Of a stretch of DNA of 64,000 nucleotides, positions 40,571 through 48,967 are shown one piece after another. This stretch comes from Gemmatimonadota bacterium (lineage in GTDB: Bacteria > Gemmatimonadota > Gemmatimonadetes > Gemmatimonadales > Gemmatimonadaceae). The translations under genes and the position numbers were made by a program. Numbering within the stretch: the stretch's first letter is position 1; each line of letters opens with the position of its first letter. A model generated the notes under the pieces. It was not told the origin of the DNA. It did not search any database and saw nothing but the letters and a program-made list of their open reading frames with translations. The stretch is taken from the NCBI GenBank assembly GCA_016191225.1, contig JACPPC010000013.1, positions 1 to 64,000 on the forward strand. Direction: 5' to 3'.

Positions 40571-42427
40571 ATGCGCTTCCCTCGCCTGGCCCCGCTCGTC
40601 GCCCTGGCCCTCGCGGCCGCCTGCGCCGGAGGCGTGCCTCCTGGCACCGCCGGGCGCGCCGGGGCGTCGCGCACGGAAGCCCCGGCGCCCGACGAGGTCG
40701 GCGCCGCGCCTCGCGAGCAGACCGACGACCAGCAGGTGCTGCAGGCGCTCAATCGGCTCGGGTTCGGCCCGCGCAGCGGCGACGCGGCGCGGGTGCGCAC
40801 CATGGGCGTGGACGCCTGGATCGCACGGCAGCTCGAGCCCGAGGCCCTCGACGACGCGCGCGCCGAGCAGTTCGCCGCGCGGTTCGAGACCCTGCGCGGC
40901 ACGCCGGGGGAGCTGCTCGAGAAGTACCCGCCGCCGGCCTTCGTGCGCCAGCAGTCGCAGCGCGCCATGAACGACACGATCCTCGGCGCCGCCGACAGCG
41001 CCCGCTTTCGCGACCTGCAGCGCAACGTGCAGCGGATGGTGGGTGAGCTGCAGGCCTCGCGCGTGGCGCAGGCGGTGCTCAGCGAGCGGCAGCTGCAGGA
41101 GGTGATGACCGACTTCTGGCTGAACCACTTCAACGTGTTCATCCAGAAGGGCCCCACCATGCGCCACTACCTGCCGAGCTACGAGCGCGACGTGATCCGC
41201 CCCCGCGCCCTCGGCCGCTTTCGCGACCTGCTCGGCGCGGTGGCGCGCAGCCCCGCGATGCTCACCTACCTCGACAACTGGCAGAGCATGGCCGACAGCA
41301 CGCACGAGACGCTGGCGGAGCAGCGGTTGCGCCGCCCCGCGCTGGCGCGGCGGCCACTCCAGCGGCGCCGCGCCGGACTCAACGAGAACTACGGGCGCGA
41401 GCTGCTCGAACTCCACACCCTTGGCGTCGACGGGGGCTACACGCAGCAGGACGTGGTCAACGTGGCACGGGCTTTCACCGGCTGGACGGTCGACCAGCCG
41501 CGCCAGGGGGGCGGCTTCGCCTTCCGCCCCGCGATGCACGACGCCGACGAGAAGGTGGTGCTCGGCCGCACCCTGGCCGGCGGCCGCGGCGAGGAGGACG
41601 GCGAGGAGGTGCTCGACCTCGTGGCGGCGCACCCGTCCACGGCGCGCTTCATCGCCACCAAGCTGGCGCGCCGGTTCGTGAGCGATGACCCGCCGCCGGC
41701 GCTCGTCGAGCGGGCGACGCGCACGTTCACGCGCACGCGGGGAGACATCCGGCAGGTGGTGCGCACGATTGTGACGAGTCCCGAGTTCTTCTCGCGCGCC
41801 GCCTGGCGGTCGAAGGTCAAGAGCCCGTTTGAGGTGGTGGTGAGCGCGCTGCGCGCCGTCGATGCCGACGGCGACCCGTCGCCGCGCTCGGCCCTCGCGA
41901 TCGCCCAGCTCGGGCAGCCGCTGTGGGGCCACCAGGCGCCCAACGGCTGGCCCGAGCATGGCACCGAGTGGATGAACACCGGGGCGATCCTCAATCGCAT
42001 CAACTTCGGGCTGGTCATGGGGGCGAGCCGCCTCCCCGGGGCAAGCGTGGCCGGGTGGGGGCCGGCGCGCACGCTGGCTCGCGCCTCCCGCGAGGAGCAG
42101 GTGGAGGGGGTGATCGCGGCGATCCTGGGCGGCGACGTCTCGCCCGAGACGCGCGCGATCCTCGTGTCAGGCGCGAATCCCCTCGCCGGCCGGGCGGCGG
42201 CGCAGGCCGAGGCCGACTCGGTGATGCGCCGCGACGACGACATGGCCGGCAGCGTGGCGCCTCCCGGCATGGCCTTGCCCGGCGGCACGCCGCCCCTGTT
42301 CGGCAACAACGCCGGCGGACCGGCGCAGCGCCTGCAGAACCAGCTCTTTCGCCGGCTGCCTCCCCTCGCCGGGCTCGCCCAGGTCGTGGGGCTCGCGCTC
42401 GGCTCCCCCGAATTCCAGCGGCGCTAG
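40571..42427 (+). CDS. DUF1800 family lipoprotein
   Basis: From ATG 40571 the 618-aa product has a signal/lipobox start (LAPLVALALAAACAGG). DUF1800 blocks follow: LQALNRLGFGPRSGDAARVRTMGVDAWIARQL, MTDFWLNHFNVF, GLNENYGRELLELHTLGVDGGYTQQDVVNVARAFTGW, KLARRFVSDDPP, RQVVRTIVTSPEFFSRAAWRSKVKSPFEVVVSALRA and a LWGHQAPNGWP motif. These extracytoplasmic proteins are nearly always next to a DUF1501 gene, as here; their function is unknown. Confidence 0.88.
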   Translation: MRFPRLAPLVALALAAACAGGVPPGTAGRAGASRTEAPAPDEVGAAPREQTDDQQVLQALNRLGFGPRSGDAARVRTMGVDAWIARQLEPEALDDARAEQFAARFETLRGTPGELLEKYPPPAFVRQQSQRAMNDTILGAADSARFRDLQRNVQRMVGELQASRVAQAVLSERQLQEVMTDFWLNHFNVFIQKGPTMRHYLPSYERDVIRPRALGRFRDLLGAVARSPAMLTYLDNWQSMADSTHETLAEQRLRRPALARRPLQRRRAGLNENYGRELLELHTLGVDGGYTQQDVVNVARAFTGWTVDQPRQGGGFAFRPAMHDADEKVVLGRTLAGGRGEEDGEEVLDLVAAHPSTARFIATKLARRFVSDDPPPALVERATRTFTRTRGDIRQVVRTIVTSPEFFSRAAWRSKVKSPFEVVVSALRAVDADGDPSPRSALAIAQLGQPLWGHQAPNGWPEHGTEWMNTGAILNRINFGLVMGASRLPGASVAGWGPARTLARASREEQVEGVIAAILGGDVSPETRAILVSGANPLAGRAAAQAEADSVMRRDDDMAGSVAPPGMALPGGTPPLFGNNAGGPAQRLQNQLFRRLPPLAGLAQVVGLALGSPEFQRR

Positions 42428-42449
42428 GCGCCGAGCGAGGCAGCGAGCC

Positions 42450-43709
42450 ATGCAACGCCGGGTCTTCATGAAGTCGGGGGCGCTCGCCCTGGTGACGATC
42501 GGACTCAACCCCAGCTTCCTGCGACGCAGCGTCTACGGCGCCGGCGTGACGTCCGCCCCCAGGGGCAAGACGCTGGTCGTGCTGTTCCAGCGCGGCGCCG
42601 CCGACGCGCTGAACGTGGTGGTACCGTTCGCCGAGCCGTTCTACTACCAGGCGCGGCCGAACATCGCGGTGCCACCGCCGCGCGCGGGCGCCGCCAACTG
42701 CGCGATCGACCTCGACGGTTCCTTCGGGCTGCACCCGTCGCTGGCGCCGCTGCACGACCTGTACACGCGCGGACTGCTGGCGCCGATCCATGCCGTGGGA
42801 AGCCCGAGCAGCACCCGGTCGCACTTCGACGCGCAGGATTACATGGAGACCGCCACTCCCGACGTGAAGGGGACCACCACCGGCTGGCTCAACCGCTACC
42901 TCGCGACGGCGGGAACGTGCGAGGCGTGCGCGGCGGGGCCGGCGTCGCCGTTTCGCGCCGTGGCCATGACGCCGCAGACGCCGCGCGCGCTCGACGGACC
43001 CTCACCCACCGTGGCGATGGACTCGATCGACGCCTTCACGCTGCGCGCGGCGGGGGGGAACGCCGAGCGGCTCGAGGCCCTCTACCGCACCGGGAGCGCC
43101 GACCTCGTGCACGCGAGCGGCGCCGAGATGTTCGACGCGATGAAGATGCTGCGCGCGGCCAACCCGCAGCAGTACGCGCCGGCGAACGGCGCCGCGTACC
43201 CGGCGTCGCCGTTCGGCCAGAAGCTCCGGCAGGTGGCGCAGCTGATCAAGGCCAGGGTGGGACTCGAAGTCGCGTTCGCCGACGTGGGCGGCTGGGACAC
43301 GCACGTGAACCAGGGGGGCGCCACCGGACAGCTCGCGCAGCGACTCGGCGACTTTGCCCAGGGGATCGCCGCGCTGGTGCAGGACCTCGGCGACCGGATG
43401 GCCGACGTGGTGATCCTCACCATGAGTGAGTTCGGCCGCACGGTGCGGCAGAACGGGAACGGCGGCACCGACCACGGCCACGCGACGACGATGTTCGTGG
43501 CGGGAGGAACGGTGAAGGGGCATCGCGTGTACGGACGGTGGCCCGGACTCGCCCCCGAGCAACTGTACGAGGGGCGAGACCTGGCCCTGACGACCGACTT
43601 TCGTGCCGTGTTCGCCGAGGTGGCGAGCCGGCAGCTGGGTGCGACGCGACTCGATGAAGTGTTTCCCGGATACGGATCCCGGCCGGCGGAGTGGCTGGGC
43701 GTGCTGTAG
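42450..43709 (+). CDS. DUF1501 family protein, Tat-exported
   Basis: The 419-aa protein begins MQRRVFMKSGALALVTIGLNP, with the RRxFxK twin-arginine motif. The alkaline-phosphatase/sulfatase-like DUF1501 pattern follows: KTLVVLFQRGAADALNVVVPF, DLDGSFGLHPSLAPLHDLY, VGSPSSTRSHFDAQDYME, VAFADVGGWDTHVNQGG, DVVILTMSEFGRTVRQNGNGGTDHGHATTMFVAGG. It is paired with DUF1800, 22 bp upstream, and probably works with it in the periplasm. Substrate unknown. Confidence 0.9.
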   Translation: MQRRVFMKSGALALVTIGLNPSFLRRSVYGAGVTSAPRGKTLVVLFQRGAADALNVVVPFAEPFYYQARPNIAVPPPRAGAANCAIDLDGSFGLHPSLAPLHDLYTRGLLAPIHAVGSPSSTRSHFDAQDYMETATPDVKGTTTGWLNRYLATAGTCEACAAGPASPFRAVAMTPQTPRALDGPSPTVAMDSIDAFTLRAAGGNAERLEALYRTGSADLVHASGAEMFDAMKMLRAANPQQYAPANGAAYPASPFGQKLRQVAQLIKARVGLEVAFADVGGWDTHVNQGGATGQLAQRLGDFAQGIAALVQDLGDRMADVVILTMSEFGRTVRQNGNGGTDHGHATTMFVAGGTVKGHRVYGRWPGLAPEQLYEGRDLALTTDFRAVFAEVASRQLGATRLDEVFPGYGSRPAEWLGVL

Positions 43710-43805
43710 CGCAGTTCGGGGGCCGGATCGGGCAGGCGATTCGCGCCGGAGGCGTGGCAGGACCGCACCTCCCCTGATGGGGTGCGTGGCGAGTACGTTG
43801 CGGGC

Positions 43806-44783
43806 ATGACTCGCACGTGCTCGGTTGACCGAGCGCGCCGTGGCGTGGTTCCCGCTGCGGCGCGTTCGTGCGTCCGTTCCCTGCGCGGCGCGCTGTCGCT
43901 CGCCGCGCTCGCCCTCCCCGCCGCGGCCCAGGCGCCAGCGCGCGCGCCACGCCTCGACGGCAAGGTGCCGATCCTCGAGTACCACCTGATCGGCGGCACC
44001 ACCGACGGCCGCTGGTCGCGATCCGTGGCGAGCTTCAAGGCCGACCTCGAGCTGCTGTACGCACGCGGCTACCGCCCGGTGACCGTGGGCGAGCTGCTCG
44101 ACAGGCAGCTCGACATTCCCGCCGGCACGTCGCCGGTGGTGTTCACCTTCGACGACGCGTCGCCCGGACAGTTCCGCTACGTGGAGCGCGACGGGACGCT
44201 CGAGGTCGACCCCGGGAGCGCGGTCGGGATCTGGCTCGCCTTCGCGCAGCGGCACCCCGACTGGCGCCGGAAGGCGACCTTCTGCCTGCTGCCGGCGGCG
44301 GCGGCGGGGCACGCCTTCTTCGGCGACCGCGGCGTGGATGGACAGAAGACGGAGTGGCGCCTCAGGAAGGTGCGCTTCCTCGCCGAGCAGGGCTTCGAGC
44401 TCTGCGACCACACGCTGTGGCACGCGCGGCTCGACAAGTACGACGACGCGGTGGTGCAGGAGCAGATTGCGCGCGGGGCGATGGCGATCGACAGCGCGGT
44501 GCCGGGCTACCGGGTGCGCACCTTCGCGCTCCCGCTCGGCCTGTGGCCGAAGAACCGGGCCCTCGCGCGAGAGGGAGCGTGGCGCGAGCCGCGCAGCGGC
44601 CGCCTGGTGAAGTACGCCTTCGAGGCGATCCTCGAGGTGAGCGGGCATCCGAGTCCGGGGCCGTTCAGCGCCGGCTGGAACCCGCTGTCGCTCAACCGGC
44701 AGCAGGTGATCGGCGATGCCCTGGTGAAGCTGCTCGACCGGCTCGAGCCGGAGAGACTCGTCGTGGGTCCGCGCCCGAAGTAG
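43806..44783 (+). CDS. polysaccharide deacetylase family protein
   Basis: The 325-aa product has an N-terminal signal region (LRGALSLAALALPAAAQA) and a NodB-like fold: PILEYHLIGG, the metal-binding FTFDDASPGQFRYV, FCLLPAAAAGHAFFG, FLAEQGFELCDHTLWHARLD. The H-x3-H pair is HTLWH. It probably removes acetyl groups from an extracellular glycan. ATG 43806 is used; a GTG 24 bases upstream is also open. Not clearly linked to the DUF1501 gene. Confidence 0.82.
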   Translation: MTRTCSVDRARRGVVPAAARSCVRSLRGALSLAALALPAAAQAPARAPRLDGKVPILEYHLIGGTTDGRWSRSVASFKADLELLYARGYRPVTVGELLDRQLDIPAGTSPVVFTFDDASPGQFRYVERDGTLEVDPGSAVGIWLAFAQRHPDWRRKATFCLLPAAAAGHAFFGDRGVDGQKTEWRLRKVRFLAEQGFELCDHTLWHARLDKYDDAVVQEQIARGAMAIDSAVPGYRVRTFALPLGLWPKNRALAREGAWREPRSGRLVKYAFEAILEVSGHPSPGPFSAGWNPLSLNRQQVIGDALVKLLDRLEPERLVVGPRPK

Positions 44784-44976
44784 CGGGCCGCGCGCCGGGG
44801 CGCGCGGGACTGCCCACTCGCGCCCGGGCTCTCGCGGCCGATGGGCAGGTGGGAAAGAACCGAAAGCGGAGGCGCGCCGATGCCGGGAGCCGCGTGGGCG
44901 CCCGGGATCGCGCGGGCAAACCGCCGCCGGGCGAGTTCCAACCGCGCGGCATGTGTGCGGGACGATTGCCCGGCGC

Positions 44977-45357
44977 CTACGCCGTGTCGGCCTCGCGGCG
45001 CGGGACCATGTCGCGGAGCACGGCGAGCACGTCGGCGAGGTCGAACGGCTTGCGCACAAACGGGCAGTGCGTGGCCTCGATCAGCGCCTCGGCCTTGGCG
45101 CTGATGTCGCCCGTCATGAACAGCGACCGCTCGGCGAGGTGTGGCTGCAGCGAGGCGGCCACGTGGAGCAGCACGTCGCCCCGCATGTCCGAGAGGCGCA
45201 GGTCGAGGACCATCGCGTCGAACATCTCCTCCCGCAGGCGGGCCTGGGCCTGCTCCGCGCTCGTGGCCTGCACGCAGGCCCAGCCGTCGCGCGTGAGCGC
45301 GAGGGCCAGCGCGCGCGCGATCGCGGCTTCGTCATCGACGATCAGGACGCGCGGCAT
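44977..45357 (-). CDS. single-domain response regulator
   Basis: The 126-aa protein is a bare receiver: VLIVDDEAAI (D8, D9), phospho-acceptor D52 in AMVLDLRLSDMRG, FMTGDIS (Thr) and FVRKPFDLADVL (Lys). ATG 45357 gives the standard start; ATG 45387 would add 10 residues. It lies directly downstream of the AraC-type gene on the same strand and has no output domain. Confidence 0.87.
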   Translation of the reverse strand: MPRVLIVDDEAAIARALALALTRDGWACVQATSAEQAQARLREEMFDAMVLDLRLSDMRGDVLLHVAASLQPHLAERSLFMTGDISAKAEALIEATHCPFVRKPFDLADVLAVLRDMVPRREADTA

Positions 45358-45390
45358 GTGGGTCAGCAGGCGAAAGCGGCCAAGCATCGG

Positions 45391-46206
45391 TCACTCGCGT
45401 GGGAAGCGGGGCAGGTCGGCATCCGCCGCCGGCGCTGAAGTGGAGAGGAGGGCGACCACCCGCCCCACGAAGCCGTCGTCGTCGGGGCGGCGCTGCACCT
45501 CGCGCGGTGTGACGCCCGTGAACCGGGAGAGCACGCGGGAGAACTGCTGTCGCGAACTGAAGCCGAGCTTGTGCACCACGTCGGACGAGGCGTGCGCGGG
45601 CTCGCGCAGCCAGAGGTAGCCACGGAGCATGCGGGCGCAGAGCACCACCATGCGCGGCGACGCCAGCCCCGCCGCCTCGAACTGCCGGTAGAGGGTGCGC
45701 ACGTTGACCGCGGCCGTGTCGGCCAGGTCGGCGACGCCAAAGAAGGCGTGGGGCTCACGAAAGAGCCGCTCCACCGCGGGCCTGACCCGCCCCGAGAGCT
45801 GCGCCAGCTGTGGCCCGAGCCGCACGAGCACGGCCCGCGCCAGCGGATCCGCCTGCCGCGCCCGCAGCGCATCGAGCAGCCGCGACGGCGAGTCGTCGAT
45901 GCGATGAATCAGCACCTGCGCGATGCCGTGCGGCGCGAGCTCGCCGATCGCCTTCATCGCCGCGGCCGACATCGACGTGTAGGGGATTACCGGCGTGGAC
46001 GGAAAGGCGTGCAGGAAGGCGACCACGTCCGACACCGAGATCATTGACGGCGACCCGGGATCGACCAGCACCGAGTCGATGAACCTTGTGCGGGCCATTT
46101 CGGTCATTTCGCCCGCGCTCAGTACTGACGTCACCTGGTGCGTCGGTTCGAGGACCGACTTCAGGTGAGTGAGCTGTGGAGGAGGCAGAACGGCCAGTAC
46201 ATGCAC
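45391..46206 (-). CDS. AraC-family regulator with degenerate receiver-like N-domain
   Basis: The 271-aa protein ends in an AraC-type double helix-turn-helix (about 160-245: VADLADTAAVNVRTLYRQFEAAGLASPRMVVLCARMLRGYLWL and SSDVVHKLGFSSRQQFSRVLSRFTGVTPREVQRR). The N-terminal 130 residues look like a pseudo-receiver (FIDSVLVDPGSPSMISVSDVVAFLHAFPSTPVIPYTSM). It faces a small lipoprotein gene, with two direct repeats between them, and forms an operon with a response regulator. Confidence 0.83.
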   Translation of the reverse strand: MHVLAVLPPPQLTHLKSVLEPTHQVTSVLSAGEMTEMARTRFIDSVLVDPGSPSMISVSDVVAFLHAFPSTPVIPYTSMSAAAMKAIGELAPHGIAQVLIHRIDDSPSRLLDALRARQADPLARAVLVRLGPQLAQLSGRVRPAVERLFREPHAFFGVADLADTAAVNVRTLYRQFEAAGLASPRMVVLCARMLRGYLWLREPAHASSDVVHKLGFSSRQQFSRVLSRFTGVTPREVQRRPDDDGFVGRVVALLSTSAPAADADLPRFPRE

Positions 46207-46220
46207 GCAGTTTGGGTCCG

Positions 46221-46258
46221 AATGTCATAAATCTGCACCATAATGTCATAAAAGACAT
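46221..46258. promoter_or_regulatory. direct repeats and palindrome in the AraC/lipoprotein divergent region
   Basis: AATGTCATAAA occurs at 46221-46231 and again at 46242-46252, 21 bases apart, i.e. two helical turns on the same face, as AraC-type proteins need. The second copy also forms ATGTC-ATAAAA-GACAT (46243-46258). The region is AT-rich compared with its surroundings. Confidence 0.55.
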
Positions 46259-46331
46259 GTTTCGGCCACTTGAAATCACCCTCATACTCCAGATGTCCAA
46301 GCACTCCCACCCTGCTTTCGAGGTTCCACCC

Positions 46332-46448
46332 ATGCGCCGTCTCGCCCTTGCCCTCGTCGCCCTCGCCACGATCTCCCTGGCCGCCTGCACCTCGCCGACT
46401 GGCCCGTCGAGCCGCAACGACGGCGTGACCGAGAACACCGGCAACTGA
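46332..46448 (+). CDS. 38-aa mini-lipoprotein
   Basis: MRRLALALVALATISLAAC followed by TSPTGPSSRNDGVTENTGN: a basic n-region, hydrophobic core and lipobox (SLAAC, Cys19), then a 19-residue mature peptide. A GAGG lies 8 bases before the ATG. It is flanked by a regulated divergent promoter and a terminator, so it looks like a free-standing gene. Role unknown; it could be a signalling or entericidin-type small lipoprotein. Confidence 0.6.
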   Translation: MRRLALALVALATISLAACTSPTGPSSRNDGVTENTGN

Positions 46449-46453
46449 TCCGA

Positions 46454-46474
46454 CGGCCAGCCGCGGGCTGGCCG
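46454..46474. terminator. bidirectional terminator after the mini-lipoprotein gene
   Basis: CGGCCAGCC (46454-46462) and GGCTGGCCG (46466-46474) form a perfect 9-bp stem with a 3-base loop between two convergent genes. Confidence 0.7.
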
Positions 46475-46481
46475 AATCGAA

Positions 46482-47711
46482 TCACGCCGCACCGACCGCC
46501 TCCTCGCGCAGGGCACGTACGCGCGCGGCGAGGGCCAGCAGCGATGCCGGCAGCGCCGTCTCGGCCTTGGGACGGAGCTCCGACACATGCGACTCGAGGG
46601 CCGAGAGGGCCCCTGCTGCGTCGCGCGCCACGCGGTCGAGTTGGTGCTCCACGGCCAGGGAGGCCGCGCGCTCGTACGAGAGCCGCGCGGCCTCCGTTCG
46701 TCCGAAGGCACGGTAGCCGTGCCCCTCATAGATGGCGAAGTACGCCGCCGTGCGCGGCGGCAGCGACTCCGCGGCCAGCTCGCGCCGGTACTGCTCGAAC
46801 ACGAGTTCGTTGCGGTCGAGCGTCGCCACTTCGATCAGGTTGACCACGGCGAGCCAGCGCGTGTTGCTCGTTTGCGCCGTCACGGCGAGCACGAGCAGGG
46901 CGTCGCGGGCGACCGTGCGGGCGCCGAGGTCGAGGGCGGCCGCAGAGATGTTGAGCAGGAGTCGCTCGCGCCCGATCTCGCTGGGCGAGCTCCCGAGTGC
47001 GCGCTCGAACCACTCGAGGGCCCCGCGCGGGTTGCGCCGGTCATAATCGAGTTCGCCGCGCGCGTGCAGCACCTCGCTGTGCACTTCCCCGCCCATGATC
47101 GCGCTCAGGGCCAGCGTCTCGCCAAGGATGTCCTCGGCGCGGTCGAGCCGCCCCCGGTTGAGCTGGACGTTGGCACTGGAGACCTTGAGCCGCAGGACGC
47201 GCCGGGCATCGCCGAGGCGGCCAGCGAGGGCGCTCGCCCGCTGGATCGCCAGGTCGGCCTCGTCCCAGCGGGCGCGCATGCGCTCGACGTACGCGAGGCG
47301 GGCCTGCGCGTCGGCGAGGAGCTCGAGGTCGAGGTCCGCCGGCACGACGTCGGTGGCGGAGGTGTAGACGTCGGCGGCCAGCCCCCACTCGCCGAGGGTC
47401 TCGAGGGCGCGGCCGTAGGCCATGAGCCGCGGCCCGACTGCCGCCGCCTTCGGCTCGGCCTCGGAGTCGGCCAGCTCGAGCAGTCGCGCGAGCAGCAGGC
47501 GCATGCCGCTACTGGAGGGGATGCGGGCGACGGCCTCGCGGGCCGCCATCACCTGCCAGGCATCGCGTGCGGCCCCCTGCATCACGCGTGCATCGAGCTG
47601 TCGCAAGACGACCAAGCCGGCGGTTGTGGCCGGCCATGCCGGATCGCCTTCGTTCATGGCACCGAGCCGTTCGAAGTACGCGCGATGGCGTAGCGTCTCC
47701 GTGTGTGTCAT
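46482..47711 (-). CDS. TPR-like helical repeat protein
   Basis: From ATG 47711 the 409-aa product is almost entirely helical with TPR-like units, e.g. RLAYVERMRARWDEADLAIQRASALAGRLGDA, LKVSSANVQLNRGRLDRAEDILGETLALSAI, HARGELDYDRRNPRGALEWFERALG, YEGHGYRAFGRTEAARLSYERAASLAVEHQ. No signal peptide or other domain. Likely a scaffold or regulator in the cytoplasm; specific role unknown. It lies in the same neighbourhood as the AraC/response-regulator pair. Confidence 0.72.
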   Translation of the reverse strand: MTHTETLRHRAYFERLGAMNEGDPAWPATTAGLVVLRQLDARVMQGAARDAWQVMAAREAVARIPSSSGMRLLLARLLELADSEAEPKAAAVGPRLMAYGRALETLGEWGLAADVYTSATDVVPADLDLELLADAQARLAYVERMRARWDEADLAIQRASALAGRLGDARRVLRLKVSSANVQLNRGRLDRAEDILGETLALSAIMGGEVHSEVLHARGELDYDRRNPRGALEWFERALGSSPSEIGRERLLLNISAAALDLGARTVARDALLVLAVTAQTSNTRWLAVVNLIEVATLDRNELVFEQYRRELAAESLPPRTAAYFAIYEGHGYRAFGRTEAARLSYERAASLAVEHQLDRVARDAAGALSALESHVSELRPKAETALPASLLALAARVRALREEAVGAA

Positions 47712-47879
47712 AGGCTGCTGGGTTTCCTCGCCTGCGGGACGGTTTTCGGGGGACCGGCCGATCGAGGCCACGCCCCCTGACGTGTAGTCTCGGCCTTCGT
47801 GGAACGACCAAATGGGCTGATTTCTGACATGAGGGTGCAGAAACGTGACATTTTCGGCGCCCCCGGAGGCCCGGCCGGG

Positions 47880-48500
47880 CTAGGGTTGCCAGCCCTCAAG
47901 GGTGAGCAGCGCCTTGTCGAGGGCGTCGCGCTGCGCGGCGTCGGTGGCACGCGCGCGCAGCGTGCGGTACTCGCCGATCGCGATCTCGAGCGCCTCGCGG
48001 TCGCGCTCGGCGCTGGCGAGCGAGGCGGCGTTGTCGGCGAGGTTGGCGCGGGCGAGGTCGTCGTCGGGAAAGCGGCTGACGACCTGCCGCCATCGAATCG
48101 TCCGCTCGCGCTGGTCCGATTCGCTGAGGGCCCACAGGTGCCAGCCCCCACGGTTGGCCGGATCGGCGGCGATCGCGCGGCTGGCGATCTCGTTCACCTT
48201 GTCGGGGCCTCGGCCGGCAAGCCAGTAGGCGTTGGCGAGGGCCACGAGGGCGCGGGCGTTGCCGGGCTGCTCGGCGACGACCTTCTCATAGATCGGGCCG
48301 GCGACTTCGGGCACGGTGCGCCACGGCTCGGCGGCGGCGGCCAGGGAGTCGGCGCTGAAGCTGGCGACGAGGCCGGCAAGCCGGCGCTGGAGGACACTCA
48401 TGTCGCCCCCGTCGCGATACTCCGTGACCGCAGTGCGCAGCTGGGCGGCGGCCCGGGCGGCGGGGTCTCGGTCGCCGGGAGAGGGTGCGGGGGGCGTCAT
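47880..48500 (-). CDS. TPR-like protein, unknown function
   Basis: From ATG 48500 the 206-aa product has helical repeats: AGPIYEKVVAEQPGNARALVALANAYWLAGRGPDKVNEIASRAIAADPANRGGWHLWALSESDQ and RWRQVVSRFPDDDLARANLADNAASLASAERDREALEIAIGEYRTLRARA. No signal peptide. The frame continues upstream in low-complexity sequence, but MTPPAPSPGDRDPAARAAAQLR is the first sensible start. Confidence 0.65.
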   Translation of the reverse strand: MTPPAPSPGDRDPAARAAAQLRTAVTEYRDGGDMSVLQRRLAGLVASFSADSLAAAAEPWRTVPEVAGPIYEKVVAEQPGNARALVALANAYWLAGRGPDKVNEIASRAIAADPANRGGWHLWALSESDQRERTIRWRQVVSRFPDDDLARANLADNAASLASAERDREALEIAIGEYRTLRARATDAAQRDALDKALLTLEGWQP

Positions 48501-48967
48501 GTCGCGGAAAGGTAAACAAGGGCCGGCCGGCGCTCGCGCACCCGCGGCCGGGGGGTGGCCGGAACGACAGGAACAGGGGGCGGAGGGGTCCCGGACGGGT
48601 TGCGCCACCGGGGCCATGTCCCCACATTCAATGTCGAGCGGTTCGATTCGGGCCGCTTCCGAGACGAGCTCATCGTCCGTTCGGTGTGGCGTCCAGGTGG
48701 TTGATCGGCGGACGTTGCGGCACCCGGCGACCGAGCCCTCCGCGAGCGTGAGAGACCCGCCCGCGGCTCGAACAGGCAGAATGCGCGCCATTGGCGCGTG
48801 ATCGACCCCGGCCCCTCGTACCTGGGATCCCGTCCAAGGCGGACGGCGTCCATGCGGCATTCGTCCGTGCAGGCGCATTACCGGGAACAGCAGGACCGCA
48901 TGTCCAGCACGCCATGCCGGAGGCTTCGGCTGCGCGTGGCAACTTCACCAATCGCTCCAATTCGTAC
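48501..48967 (+). other. gene-free leader region upstream of rho
   Basis: No convincing gene in these 467 bases; open frames are shadows with poor composition. It probably holds the promoter and a long leader of rho, which is commonly autoregulated by attenuation. I see no clear hairpin or conserved motif. Confidence 0.4.
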
